Shown: positions 35,654 through 42,800 of the stretch, piece after piece
How positions within the stretch are numbered: position 1 is the stretch's first letter
How the letters are laid out: each line of letters opens with the position of its first letter
Assembly (NCBI RefSeq): GCF_014202895.1
Contig: NZ_JACHHV010000014.1
Coordinates: forward strand, 1 to 42,800
DNA length: 42,800 bases
DNA from: Lactovum miscens
GTDB lineage: Bacteria; Bacillota; Bacilli; Lactobacillales; Streptococcaceae
Direction of reading: 5' to 3'
Notes under the pieces: model-generated
Database searches by the model: none
Seen by the model: only the letters and a program-made list of their open reading frames with translations
Told to the model about the DNA's origin: nothing
Translations under genes and position numbers: made by a program

Positions 35654-36526
35654 TTATTCTGAACCGATGAAGTTATTTCTCACTCGAGACCAAAATGGAG
35701 TATGTGCACAATTTGCAAAAGCAATAGTATGGCCATCTAAACTGTATACCACTTCTTTTAGATTAGTCATTTTATATTCTTTTTGATCGATGGTGAACCA
35801 AAGTTCATTTTCTGATTCTGGTATTATAGTGATACTGTCTTTCTTGGCTACAATCATAGGAGAGCCTAAGGTACGAAAAATTCGATTATTAATTGAAGCA
35901 ATTTCAGCCATCTGCATGGCTTCAACTTGAGGATGCATTACAGCACCTCCGATCGACTTATTATAAGCAGTTGAGCCTGTCGGTGTCGAGACAACCAACC
36001 CGTCCCCTCTAAATTTTTCAAAAATAAAACCGGATATATTCACTTCAGCAACCAAGGTTTCTGCACCACGACGGACTGTAGACTCATTCAGAGCATAAAA
36101 AGATTTACTATTTCCATCATCAAGGTTAACTTTTACCTTTAGCAATGGATAATGTACTGCATTTCTCGGATCTTCATTTTTCAACGCAGCCACTACTTCA
36201 TCTAATTGGCTGGATAAGAAATCTGTATAAAATCCAAGATGGCCCGTATGAACACCAACAAAACGAATCTTATCAGCCTGAGTTTCATATTTATGAAACG
36301 CTGAGAGCATCGTCCCATCACCGCCAATTGAAATGACAATATCAGGGCTTTCTTCATTAAATTCAAAATGTCCATCCTGAACTAATTGTGTTTGAATCAA
36401 TCCTGGTGAAGCTTGATGTTCTTTGGTCCTTAGACTTCCTGATGCTAAAAGCTTTTCACGAAGCTTCTTGGAAGTCTCTTGTGAATGCAAGCTTTCATTA
36501 TCATAAATCCAAATTTTCTTTACCAT
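35654..36526 (-). CDS. nadK: NAD kinase
   Basis: NadK phosphorylates NAD to NADP. The 290 residues include GGDGT (68-72) with the catalytic Asp. ALNESTVRR is the NE motif, and TPTGSTAYNKSIGGAVMHP is the nucleotide-binding loop. All are conserved. AAGGA precedes the ATG. It follows relQ by 24 bases, so production of alarmone and NADP is linked in one operon. It has the longer spacer at residues 30-60 seen in lactic acid bacteria. Confidence 0.95.
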   Translation of the reverse strand: MVKKIWIYDNESLHSQETSKKLREKLLASGSLRTKEHQASPGLIQTQLVQDGHFEFNEESPDIVISIGGDGTMLSAFHKYETQADKIRFVGVHTGHLGFYTDFLSSQLDEVVAALKNEDPRNAVHYPLLKVKVNLDDGNSKSFYALNESTVRRGAETLVAEVNISGFIFEKFRGDGLVVSTPTGSTAYNKSIGGAVMHPQVEAMQMAEIASINNRIFRTLGSPMIVAKKDSITIIPESENELWFTIDQKEYKMTNLKEVVYSLDGHTIAFANCAHTPFWSRVRNNFIGSE

Positions 36527-36550
36527 TCTCGTCCTTAATTATTATCTATT

Positions 36551-37198
36551 CTAATCATTGTCAATCAACCCGTCAGGTAGAGGACGTTCTCCATCAAAAA
36601 GCAGTTGAGCTTCTTGGATTTCTTCACGAATGTTTGACATCTCACGGTCCAAAGCATACGCAATTTCGGCCGTTCTAGACAAACGATCGCGAATATCTGT
36701 GGGAATTTCTCCTTCATACTTGTAATTTAAAGAATGTTCTATAGTTGCCCAGAAATTCATTGCAAGAGTACGAATCTGAATCTCGGCTAAGACCTCTTGA
36801 TGCCCATCGATAATGTCAATAGGATACTTTATTATTACATGATAGCTCCGATAACCTGACTCTTTTTGATTATTGATATAATCTCGTTCTTCAATAATCT
36901 CAAAGTCTTGACGTCTGTGCAAAATTTCTAGCACATCATAAATATTTTCCACAAACTGGACCATAATCCTAATTCCAGCAATATCTTCCATTTCAACAAT
37001 CTGGCTAGGCTTGTAACCTCGTCTTTTGGCTTTTTTTTGAATTGAATCCAAACGTTTGACTCGTCCTGTTACAAATTCAATTGGCGGATAGATGTTTCTT
37101 TTTTGATATTGCTTACGAACGCCACGTAGTTTTATTTTTAGCTCGCCAACTGTCTGCACATACGGATCTAAAAATTCTTCCCACTCTTTTTTATTCAT
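36551..37198 (-). CDS. relQ: Small alarmone synthetase RelQ
   Basis: From the ATG at 37198 (GGGAGG ten bases upstream) the protein has 215 residues. An earlier in-frame start at 37276 is rejected on family length. It has only the RelA/SpoT synthetase domain, with VEMEDIAGIRIMVQF, RDYINNQKESGYRSYHVII and AEIQIRTLAMNFWATIEHSLNYKY motifs. The hydrolase, TGS and ACT domains are absent. It makes (p)ppGpp from GTP or GDP and ATP without the ribosome. It is divergent from the CYTH gene with 110 bases between the starts, and leads nadK and rluA. Confidence 0.94.
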   Translation of the reverse strand: MNKKEWEEFLDPYVQTVGELKIKLRGVRKQYQKRNIYPPIEFVTGRVKRLDSIQKKAKRRGYKPSQIVEMEDIAGIRIMVQFVENIYDVLEILHRRQDFEIIEERDYINNQKESGYRSYHVIIKYPIDIIDGHQEVLAEIQIRTLAMNFWATIEHSLNYKYEGEIPTDIRDRLSRTAEIAYALDREMSNIREEIQEAQLLFDGERPLPDGLIDND

Positions 37199-37308
37199 GT
37201 GATTTCTACCTCCCTGATGCACACCGACTTTGCAATACACTACTATGTCAGATAATTTGACGAGATTATGATACAATCAAAATATATTTTAACACAAAGA
37301 AAGTCAAA

Positions 37309-37911
37309 ATGCCTACACATTTAGAAATTGAATTCAAATCTCTCCTCTCAATGCCTGAATATGAACGATTACAAAAATTATTCAGCCACGTTAAACCCGT
37401 CACGCAGACAAATTATTATTTTGATACCAAAGATTTAAAGATGCGCGAGAATCATCTTTCCCTTCGAATCAGATGTTTTTCTGAGACTGCAGAAATGACT
37501 TTGAAGGTACCACAAGAAGTTGGAAATCTAGAATATAATATTGATGTACCTCTAGTTGAAGCAAAAAGTTTAATCGAAAATAAGTCTCTTGTTAAATGCC
37601 AGCAAAATATCTCAAGTATCTGTGATATAATTGCCGAACGAGGACTCACTTTTTCAGATATTACCTGTATTGGTTCCCTCAGAACAACACGCCGTGAATA
37701 TCAAATGTCAATCGGTTTAGCCGCTCTTGACTTCAACGAGTACCTTGGAACTTCTGATTATGAATTTGAACTAGAAGTTGAAAATGACAAACAAGGTCAG
37801 AATGACTTTGATGAATTTTTGGAAAAAAATGGGATTGAATTTCGATATGCTCGAAGTAAGGTTGTTCGCTTCCTAGATACTTTGAAGCATAAAAGCAGAG
37901 AGAAAGATTGA
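37309..37911 (+). CDS. CYTH domain protein (YjbK family)
   Basis: This 200-residue protein starts with HLEIEFKSLL, the EXEXK signature of CYTH enzymes, which bind triphosphates and metals in a beta-tunnel. YYFDTKDLKMRENHLSLRIR (about 30-49) and later GTSDYEFELEVE and FRYARSKVVRFL add conserved charged residues. Bacillus YjbK is the nearest kind; activities such as triphosphatase are known for the superfamily, but none is certain here. It is opposite relQ, as in many Firmicutes, so a role with nucleotides is plausible. AAAGAAAG precedes the ATG. Confidence 0.9.
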   Translation: MPTHLEIEFKSLLSMPEYERLQKLFSHVKPVTQTNYYFDTKDLKMRENHLSLRIRCFSETAEMTLKVPQEVGNLEYNIDVPLVEAKSLIENKSLVKCQQNISSICDIIAERGLTFSDITCIGSLRTTRREYQMSIGLAALDFNEYLGTSDYEFELEVENDKQGQNDFDEFLEKNGIEFRYARSKVVRFLDTLKHKSREKD

Positions 37912-37930
37912 TATGGCTTCTCTTTTTTTT
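37899..37930 (+). terminator. CYTH gene terminator
   Basis: AGAGAA pairs with TTCTCT around a 13-base loop that contains the stop codon, followed by eight T residues. Confidence 0.75.
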
Positions 37931-38109
37931 TACTTCATTCATATGAAATAAACGGAAAGTTATAAGTCAGGAGTAAATCATAATAATTTTCTACCTTAAT
38001 TACCCATCTTTATAATTTCATCCATGGAGTCATCCAGTTCAATCTTTTCTTAATTCATTTTGTGTTGCAATTATGATCCATGCTATGATAGGTTTTTCAA
38101 ATTTTCCGA
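37931..38109. other. Non-coding stretch behind the CYTH gene
   Basis: AT-rich sequence with no open frame that has a start and ribosome binding site. No IS terminus was recognised. It leads into the decayed transposase. Confidence 0.5.
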
Positions 38110-38800
38110 TGAATTAAAATATAACTATCATAAACTCATGTTTGAGTAGTACAGAAAAATTCTCTATCACTAAATTATCATGACAGTTACCATTATGACT
38201 CATTGATTGGATAATCTTATTAGATTTAAGCGTTAAAACATAATGCTTCATCTGATATGTCCAACCATGTTGGAGTGGAAAGTACAGCGATAAACACATT
38301 CAGAGATATTTTCTATGGTCAGAATTAAAGTTGTTAAGATCGCTTGATAAGTATGATTGCTTAGTGATTTAAAAGCTGGAAACCTCGTTGTTAAACAAGT
38401 AAAGATAAGAATTGAGATAACATTTTCTGAACTTTGTTTTCGTAATATTCAAATTTGTGGTGTCCGTTGTAAGTTTTTGATGTCAAATAAAGGTCTTAAA
38501 GTTTCTGTGAAATTTTTTTCGGTTGTACAACTTGTCCCTTACACGGATTAACCTGATGTGATTTGCGCTAATAAGAAGTTACATGAAGACTTATTTTTTC
38601 ATCAAGCGTTTACCTTCTTGTGATCCACGTAGGCTCTACATTGCTTAAGCAATTTTATCATTGGGCAATATCTTGCGTTAGCGTATTCTTGACGAATTTC
38701 AAACCTTTCTTGTTCAATTGCTTCATATTTGTTTGAACATTCAAAATGAGATACTTAATAATATGTTGCTTTGGCATACTTTTCAAAGCCAATGAATACT
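38110..38800 (-). pseudogene. Decayed IS3-family transposase OrfB
   Basis: Pieces in all three minus-strand frames align in order with IS3 OrfB. They are a KATYY-like segment and NKYEAIEQERF (about 38710-38790), HKKVNA followed by MKK (about 38605-38620), and LYLFNNEVSSF (near 38390). Then come GWTYQMKHYVLTLKSNKIIQ and NGNCHDNLVIENFSVLLKHE in the clearest part (38114-38270). The last segment includes the Asp-Asn and Glu of the integrase core. Stops and frameshifts occur throughout, so no product is possible. No terminal inverted repeats were found. Confidence 0.8.
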
Positions 38801-38807
38801 TTACCAT

Positions 38808-38837
38808 AAGAAAAGACCTTCCTAATTTGGAAAGTCT
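38808..38837 (-). terminator. ylbG terminator
   Basis: AGACTTTCC and GGAAGGTCT pair with one G-U around a six-base loop, followed by TTTTCTT. It is 22 bases after ylbG. Confidence 0.82.
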
Positions 38838-38858
38838 ATATTGTTGGAGTCACATCAA

Positions 38859-39140
38859 TTATTCTTCCGTAGTTTTATTTCTTATTGCTGTTTCGCCGAT
38901 GTAGTCCGCAAAAGCTTCACCAAAGTCAGAGGCAAGGTTCATCATCTGCCCTTTTTTGACAAATTTCACAAACGGAAGCTTTTTTAATTCCGCCGCTTTT
39001 GAATCTGTCTCCCCCGAATTCAAGTAAAGACAGGCGTAGTTTTTCTTTTCTGAAACAAAAACAACTTCTCCAAACTTACTAAGATGACGTGCATCCTTTT
39101 TTGAACGGAAAAATACGTAAATTGGCTTGCGGCCATTCAT
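38859..39140 (-). CDS. ylbG: YlbG/DUF2129 family protein
   Basis: This 93-residue protein has the DUF2129 pattern: KPIYVFFRSKKDARHLSKFG at residues 5-24, YACLYLNS, and LPFVKFVKKGQMMNLASDFG near the end. It is a small cytoplasmic protein of unknown function, usually next to ylbF in Firmicutes. GAGG lies eight bases before the ATG. The frame remains open upstream to a GGGAGG motif inside the end of ylbF, but no ATG, GTG or TTG is available there. It is 49 bases after ylbF and followed by a good terminator. Confidence 0.88.
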   Translation of the reverse strand: MNGRKPIYVFFRSKKDARHLSKFGEVVFVSEKKNYACLYLNSGETDSKAAELKKLPFVKFVKKGQMMNLASDFGEAFADYIGETAIRNKTTEE

Positions 39141-39189
39141 TTCAAAATCCTCGCTTGTATTACCTGATACCTCAATAGGTTCTAAATTT

Positions 39190-39564
39190 TCAATTTCTTC
39201 GATGATGGTGATGACCTCCCTTCAATGGTAAATTTTCATCAATATTAATGTGCTCTGAAACGCTTGAGACAATCACACTTGTTTCTCCAGAAAGTATTTC
39301 TTGCAAGTCATTTTCAGCTAATCGAAATGCGTAAACTTTAGGATTCATATTAATTCTCTTTTTCAAATCCTTAAATTCAGTTCGGGAATCAATAAAATTA
39401 AGATTTTCATTTAAGGTCTGTAAATCAGCTTGTAGATCAAAATCAGACAAAAACTCTTCACGTGCCTGACAGTAAGCTTGAGCTTGCTTAGTTTTTAAAA
39501 TGTTGTCCACTAGCTTTTCAATTTCATCATCTATTGCCAGTAGTTTTTCATCCAAATGTAACAT
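39190..39564 (-). CDS. ylbF: YlbF/YmcA family regulatory protein
   Basis: This 124-residue helical protein belongs to the YlbF/YmcA group (Com_YlbF). In Bacillus YlbF forms a complex with YmcA and YaaT that affects RNase Y and competence or sporulation. Residues 1-110 give two long amphipathic helices with AYCQAREEFLSDFDLQADLQ. The tail LPLKGGHHHHRRN has four His in a row, and it may bind metal or simply be unstructured. It lies 72 bases after clpP, with a terminator and a -10 sequence between them. The ATG follows TATAATAAGAGAATAT. Confidence 0.85.
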   Translation of the reverse strand: MLHLDEKLLAIDDEIEKLVDNILKTKQAQAYCQAREEFLSDFDLQADLQTLNENLNFIDSRTEFKDLKKRINMNPKVYAFRLAENDLQEILSGETSVIVSSVSEHINIDENLPLKGGHHHHRRN

Positions 39565-39574
39565 ATATTCTCTT

Positions 39575-39612
39575 ATTATATCAAAAAAAGTGGCTCATTT
39601 CAGCAGCCACTT
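39575..39612 (-). terminator. clpP terminator fused to a ylbF -10 element
   Basis: AAGTGGCT and AGCCACTT pair around a nine-base loop (39588-39612), followed by a run of T. The last T bases lead directly into TGATATAAT (hexamer 39575-39580), an extended -10 ending ten bases before the ylbF ATG. So clpP transcripts can stop and ylbF transcripts begin within about 20 bases. Confidence 0.75.
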
Positions 39613-39636
39613 AGTTATGGTAAGCCTCGAGAAAAC

Positions 39637-40233
39637 TTACTTCAAGTCGTTACGCTCCATGATTTCATCGATTAAACCATAGTCTAAGGTTTCTTTGGCA
39701 TCCATCCAATGATCACGTTCGCAATCCGCATGAACTTGATCAATCGGTTTTCCAGAGTTTTCTGCTAATATTTTTTCAAGGCGATCACGAGTCTTCTTGA
39801 TTGAATCTGCAATGATCTGAATATCAGTTTGTTGAGTACCTTGTCCTGTACCACCCATTGGCTGGTGAATCAAATACTCAGCATTAGGTAGCATAAAACG
39901 TTTGCTCTTTGTACCACTTGAAGCAATGATCGTACCCATTGATGCAGCCATACCCATAACAATAGTTTGCACATCAGACTTGATAAAGTTCATAGTATCA
40001 ACAATCGCAAGACCAGCTGAAACAGATCCACCAGGTGTGTTGACATAAAGATAGATATCTTTAGTATTATCTTGAGCATCAAGGAAAAGGAGCTGAGCAA
40101 TGATGGCGTTAGCCATTGCATCTTCCACTTGTCCTTGAAGCATAATAATGCGGTCTTTCAAAAGTCGGCTGTAGATATCATAAGAACGTTCACCGCGGCT
40201 AGATTGTTCAACAACATAAGGAATTAATGCCAT
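39637..40233 (-). CDS. clpP: ATP-dependent Clp protease proteolytic subunit
   Basis: ClpP forms the tetradecameric protease chamber that works with ClpC and other Clp ATPases. The 198 residues include Ser 98 in GMAASMG, His 123 in YLIHQPMGG and an Asp near 170, the catalytic triad. The N-terminus [22 protein letters not shown] is family-standard. AAGAGG lies before the ATG. The promoter is covered by a CtsR box, so it is co-regulated with ctsR-clpC at 874-3802. Confidence 0.97.
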   Translation of the reverse strand: MALIPYVVEQSSRGERSYDIYSRLLKDRIIMLQGQVEDAMANAIIAQLLFLDAQDNTKDIYLYVNTPGGSVSAGLAIVDTMNFIKSDVQTIVMGMAASMGTIIASSGTKSKRFMLPNAEYLIHQPMGGTGQGTQQTDIQIIADSIKKTRDRLEKILAENSGKPIDQVHADCERDHWMDAKETLDYGLIDEIMERNDLK

Positions 40234-40300
40234 TTATATTTACCTCTTTTAAAATTGATAGGCTAAAGCCCAAATTTCACTTTTAATTTGTGATAAATGT

Positions 40301-40330
40301 ATTATAACTCATTGGTCAAGAAAGGTCAAA
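40301..40330 (-). promoter_or_regulatory. clpP promoter with CtsR box
   Basis: TTGACC (40324-40329), 17 bases and TATAAT (40301-40306) form the promoter. On the plus strand GGTCAAG-AAA-GGTCAAA (40314-40330) is a CtsR box with one deviation that overlaps the -35 and spacer. The predicted leader is about 60 bases. Confidence 0.9.
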
Positions 40331-40444
40331 GATTTAAGTCGGAAAAATATATTGATTTTTTTTTACTTATATTAGCCCGGAATGTTTAAAAAATGGTTAT
40401 TATGTGGCAATTTTCAATTTAAAGTTAAAACATAAAAAATAAGC

Positions 40445-40473
40445 TTGTATTTTCCCGGAGCTCTTTGTATAAT
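40445..40473 (+). promoter_or_regulatory. Promoter of the unknown membrane-protein gene, leaderless spacing
   Basis: TTGTAT (40445-40450), 17 bases and TATAAT (40468-40473). The -10 ends six bases before the ATG at 40480. The GGAG that could be read as a ribosome binding site lies in the promoter spacer and would not be transcribed. Confidence 0.7.
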
Positions 40474-40479
40474 GACTAT

Positions 40480-41010
40480 ATGACTATTTCAGTGTTATTA
40501 GCTTTTTTATTTGGTTTTATTATCTCTTTTTTACTCTCCCTTTTCACCTTCTTTATTATTAAACGTTATGATGAAAATCGATATAAAAAAGATTCAGCAA
40601 TCATTAAGTTGCATAAGGAAATTGAAGTTCGACGTCAACTCAATATTAAGATTATTGAAATTCTCAATCGCCCTGTTTCTGTCTTGGATAAGAATTTTGT
40701 TGATCCACGTGAAGATGTTAAAGTAGCTTTTGCAGACTACAATTACTTGAAAAACTTTACATCTTTGCATAATCTGTATATGCCAGTATATTTCATGGAT
40801 CAGTTCTTCAAAAATCTTTCAAATCATTTAGCCATCTTTGAAGATCAGGACGATTTAAAAAATGGTGGCTATATTTTTCGTGATTCTCGTCGTATCTTTG
40901 AAGACTTTTCTATAGTCATCACTAGTGAGATGGAATCAAAGAAAAAAGAACTAAAATCTTTAAAAAATATTTACCCTGAAATTTTAAGAAAACAAAATTT
41001 TGATTTGTAA
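40480..41010 (+). CDS. Small membrane-anchored protein of unknown function
   Basis: From the ATG at 40480 the protein has 176 residues; a TTG 15 bases earlier overlaps the -10 hexamer and is rejected. One strong membrane helix (residues 4-27) is followed by a Lys- and Asp-rich cytoplasmic part with likely helices and a coiled region near the end (ESKKKELKSLKNIYPEILRK). I recognise no family. It is placed between clpP and ftsW, facing away from the first and converging on the second. The promoter suggests a leaderless mRNA. Confidence 0.75.
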   Translation: MTISVLLAFLFGFIISFLLSLFTFFIIKRYDENRYKKDSAIIKLHKEIEVRRQLNIKIIEILNRPVSVLDKNFVDPREDVKVAFADYNYLKNFTSLHNLYMPVYFMDQFFKNLSNHLAIFEDQDDLKNGGYIFRDSRRIFEDFSIVITSEMESKKKELKSLKNIYPEILRKQNFDL

Positions 41011-41023
41011 AATTACTGCAGTT

Positions 41024-41056
41024 AAAAGAGGTCCCTGTTCCATAGTGGCCTCCTTT
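41024..41056. terminator. Possible bidirectional terminator
   Basis: GAGG (41028-41031) pairs with CCTC (41049-41052), with two further G-C pairs inside, and CTTTCTTT or TTTTAACT follows on the two strands. It sits between convergent genes. Confidence 0.5.
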
Positions 41057-41078
41057 CTTTACCAAATTTCATTCAAAG

Positions 41079-42344
41079 TTATTTCCAGTGTAACGTATTT
41101 TCTCTTTGCTTCATTATCAAATTGTTCTCTACCGAAAGTTCAAGAAGTTTTTCATGTGCTGAAGCATTCAAAGCTAAAGCAATACCAATTGACAAGACAA
41201 AAAGTGAGGATCCCCCTTGGGAGAGAAACGGGAAGGTGACTCCAGTCTCAGGAATCAAGCCAGTTGCTCCACCTACATTTACAAAAGTCTGGACTAAAAG
41301 CATAGAACTTACGCCAATACAAATAAATGCATTAAAGGGGTGACGGGCACGAATCCCTACTAACATGATTCTTAATATAAGAAAGAACAAAATTCCTAAA
41401 ACAATGAATCCGCCTATAACTCCAATTTCCTCTATTACAATTGGAAAAACAAAATCAGTTGAGGCAAAAGGAAGGTAACCTTTTTTTTCAATTGAATTGC
41501 CAAGACCCAGGCCCGTCCATCCTCCATTTGAGATGGCAAAATATGAATTTGCTAGCTGTTTTCCATAACTATTTAATCCCGAAAAAGGATCAATCCAAGC
41601 CATAAAACGATTATTGAAATATGTAAAAGAACTGAGTGAACTTGGTACTATATTTCCTTTTGTTATTGCTACTAAACCAAAGAAAGCGGTAAATATGATA
41701 ACAAAAATTCTAAAGATCCCATTTGCCCATTTTGATGAGATACCAGATACACCAAGCAAAATCATTGCAATGATGATACAAATAATGCCATTTCCAAAGT
41801 CAGGCATAATAATAACTGCAGCGATTAAAAAAACAATCCAACGACGCCACCCAGAAAATAGATTGGCTAAGAGGTGCTTTTTAGGGAAAAGTTCAGCTAA
41901 ATCTTTTTTTGCGATGTTTTCTTGTCGTTTGGTTAAAATTAACGCCATATACCAGACAATAAATATCTTTAAGAATTCAGCAGGTTGAATGGTACCAAGT
42001 CCACCTGGTAATGGTATCCAACCATGGGCACCATTGACAGGTTTAAATATAAAACGAGCTGCTAAGAGAAGTATACCTTCAATAATAACAAAGACTCCAA
42101 GCAGTGTGTTTAATTGAAATGTTCTGATATTTATACGATAAATCAAACTCATCACAACTAGCGATAGTATCAAAAATACTGATTGGGAAATAACTTGTTT
42201 ATAGATATTTGCACCTAGAGCGACCTGTTCTGGTACGGTGACAGAAAAAACTACTACCAAACCAAAAATAGCAAGAAGTAGGAAAGGTAATAGAATTGAA
42301 TAGTCTAAGAAATTGGATTTACTTATTTTTTCTGGTTGATTCAT
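41079..42344 (-). CDS. ftsW: FtsW/RodA-family peptidoglycan glycosyltransferase
   Basis: This 421-residue, ten-helix SEDS protein polymerises lipid II at the septum with its partner PBP. Early helices include PFLLLAIFGLVVVFSV. The loop GGLGTIQPAEFLKIF is the SEDS motif, and the central ITKGNIVPSS and long loop ISNGGWTGLGLGNS follow. The family hallmark FPFLSQGGSS lies near residue 380. FtsW rather than RodA is preferred because of the C-terminal tail and the lactococcal context; the division is not absolute. AAGGAC lies eight bases before the ATG. Confidence 0.9.
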   Translation of the reverse strand: MNQPEKISKSNFLDYSILLPFLLLAIFGLVVVFSVTVPEQVALGANIYKQVISQSVFLILSLVVMSLIYRINIRTFQLNTLLGVFVIIEGILLLAARFIFKPVNGAHGWIPLPGGLGTIQPAEFLKIFIVWYMALILTKRQENIAKKDLAELFPKKHLLANLFSGWRRWIVFLIAAVIIMPDFGNGIICIIIAMILLGVSGISSKWANGIFRIFVIIFTAFFGLVAITKGNIVPSSLSSFTYFNNRFMAWIDPFSGLNSYGKQLANSYFAISNGGWTGLGLGNSIEKKGYLPFASTDFVFPIVIEEIGVIGGFIVLGILFFLILRIMLVGIRARHPFNAFICIGVSSMLLVQTFVNVGGATGLIPETGVTFPFLSQGGSSLFVLSIGIALALNASAHEKLLELSVENNLIMKQRENTLHWK

Positions 42345-42709
42345 GTTGTTGTCCTTATAAGCTAAATCTTATTGTACCATATTCGCAATACATTATAGAG
42401 CCATAAGAAAAATCATATTGTAAGCCGAAAAACGAAAACAAGAAGCTTGATATTTTAAAGTTCCACAGTTTATAGTGTTAACCTTCATAGGCTTACCTCC
42501 CCATCAATTATAATAATTCTCCCAATTTTCACAATAAATGTTGCTGTGAAAGAGATTATTGAAAAGGTGATCCGTGAATGCAATAAAATCAAATTTTCTG
42601 TCATGCATACGTTCTAAAATAGAGATTTATAAATATCATGATCAATTATTATGAATCGTTAAAAATGAAATAGCAATTCACACAACTTAAAGTTAATTTT
42701 TCAATTAAT
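42345..42709. other. Gene-poor stretch between ftsW and the right IS30 copy
   Basis: An extended -10 TGGTACAAT on the minus strand about 45 bases upstream of the ftsW ATG probably drives ftsW. Beyond it no gene is convincing. On the plus strand a frame without a start codon (about 42500-42618) could be a remnant, but it is not recognisable. Confidence 0.45.
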
Positions 42710-42800
42710 GGCAAATTGTAAAATTAAGTTAGCCACCTGAAGCAAGAAAAAAACACCTGAAACCTTTATACTTGAATTTGGAAAAATAAAGTAGAAAAGG
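42710..42800 (+). mobile_element. Left part of a second IS30-family element
   Basis: The first 91 bases match the transposase-proximal end of the element at 27250-28303 in inverted orientation. They have the same GGCAAATTG terminus, the CACCTGAAGCAAGAAAAAAA stretch, a TATACT -10 and an AGAAAAGG ribosome binding site. Some ten bases differ, so it is a diverged copy. The transposase would start just outside the window. Confidence 0.9.

Noticed and set aside
39141-39225. Longer ylbG start inside the end of ylbF
   Set aside because: The frame is open and a GGGAGG is present, but no ATG, GTG or TTG follows it at a usable distance; the ATG at 39140 has its own GAGG.
42500-42620. Plus-strand frame ending VMHTF before the right IS30 copy
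   Set aside because: No start codon with ribosome binding site and no recognisable domain.

Overview
The window looks like a chromosomal segment of a low-GC lactic acid bacterium, most likely a Lactococcus species other than L. lactis. The supporting evidence is a lactococcal-type aminopeptidase N, an rpoE (delta subunit), a ctsR-clpC operon, a relQ-nadK-rluA cluster, CtsR boxes, and IS3- and IS30-family elements. The genus call is inference from protein character; no database was searched.

Both edges lie inside insertion sequences. The left edge (1-95) is the 3' end of an IS3-family element, including the last codons of OrfB. The right edge (42710-42800) is the start of an IS30-family element closely related to the complete copy at 27250-28303. 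A badly decayed IS3-family transposase occupies about 38110-38800.

Layout, mostly on the minus strand. 128-4753: hpf, the ctsR-clpC operon and greA (ribosome hibernation, proteolysis control, transcript cleavage). 4884-10988: mltG, rpoE, apt, recJ, comEB. 11030-14158: a lipoprotein, an SDR enzyme overlapping rnz, a structured intergenic element, tRNA-Arg(CCG) and a LysE-type exporter. 14243-23941: a heterodimeric ABC exporter, a CDF metal exporter, htpX-lemA and pepN. 24038-26940: a DHA2-type MFS exporter and thiI, then the complete IS30 element and a decayed stretch. 28805-33580: lysS (plus strand), facing apbE plus an FMN reductase, and an amino-acid permease. 33876-37911: a membrane-anchored cyclophilin (plus), rluA-nadK-relQ (minus) and a CYTH protein (plus). 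38859-42344: ylbG, ylbF, clpP, a small membrane protein of unknown function (plus) and ftsW.

Protein quality control links several loci. CtsR boxes lie over both the ctsR-clpC and the clpP promoters, so the repressor, its ATPase and its peptidase form one regulon here. HtpX-LemA and the cyclophilin add envelope protein care.

Two regulatory patterns stand out. First, the permease at 32123-33580 has a leader containing a complete promoter, a good Shine-Dalgarno sequence, a ten-residue peptide MFIQHHHLHR with four histidine codons, mutually exclusive hairpins and an intrinsic terminator. This has the architecture of ribosome-mediated transcription attenuation and predicts a histidine permease. 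Second, six genes (recJ, lysE, the CDF gene, thiI, the cyclophilin and the unknown gene at 40480) have a -10 hexamer ending six or seven bases before the start codon and no Shine-Dalgarno sequence, as expected for leaderless mRNAs.
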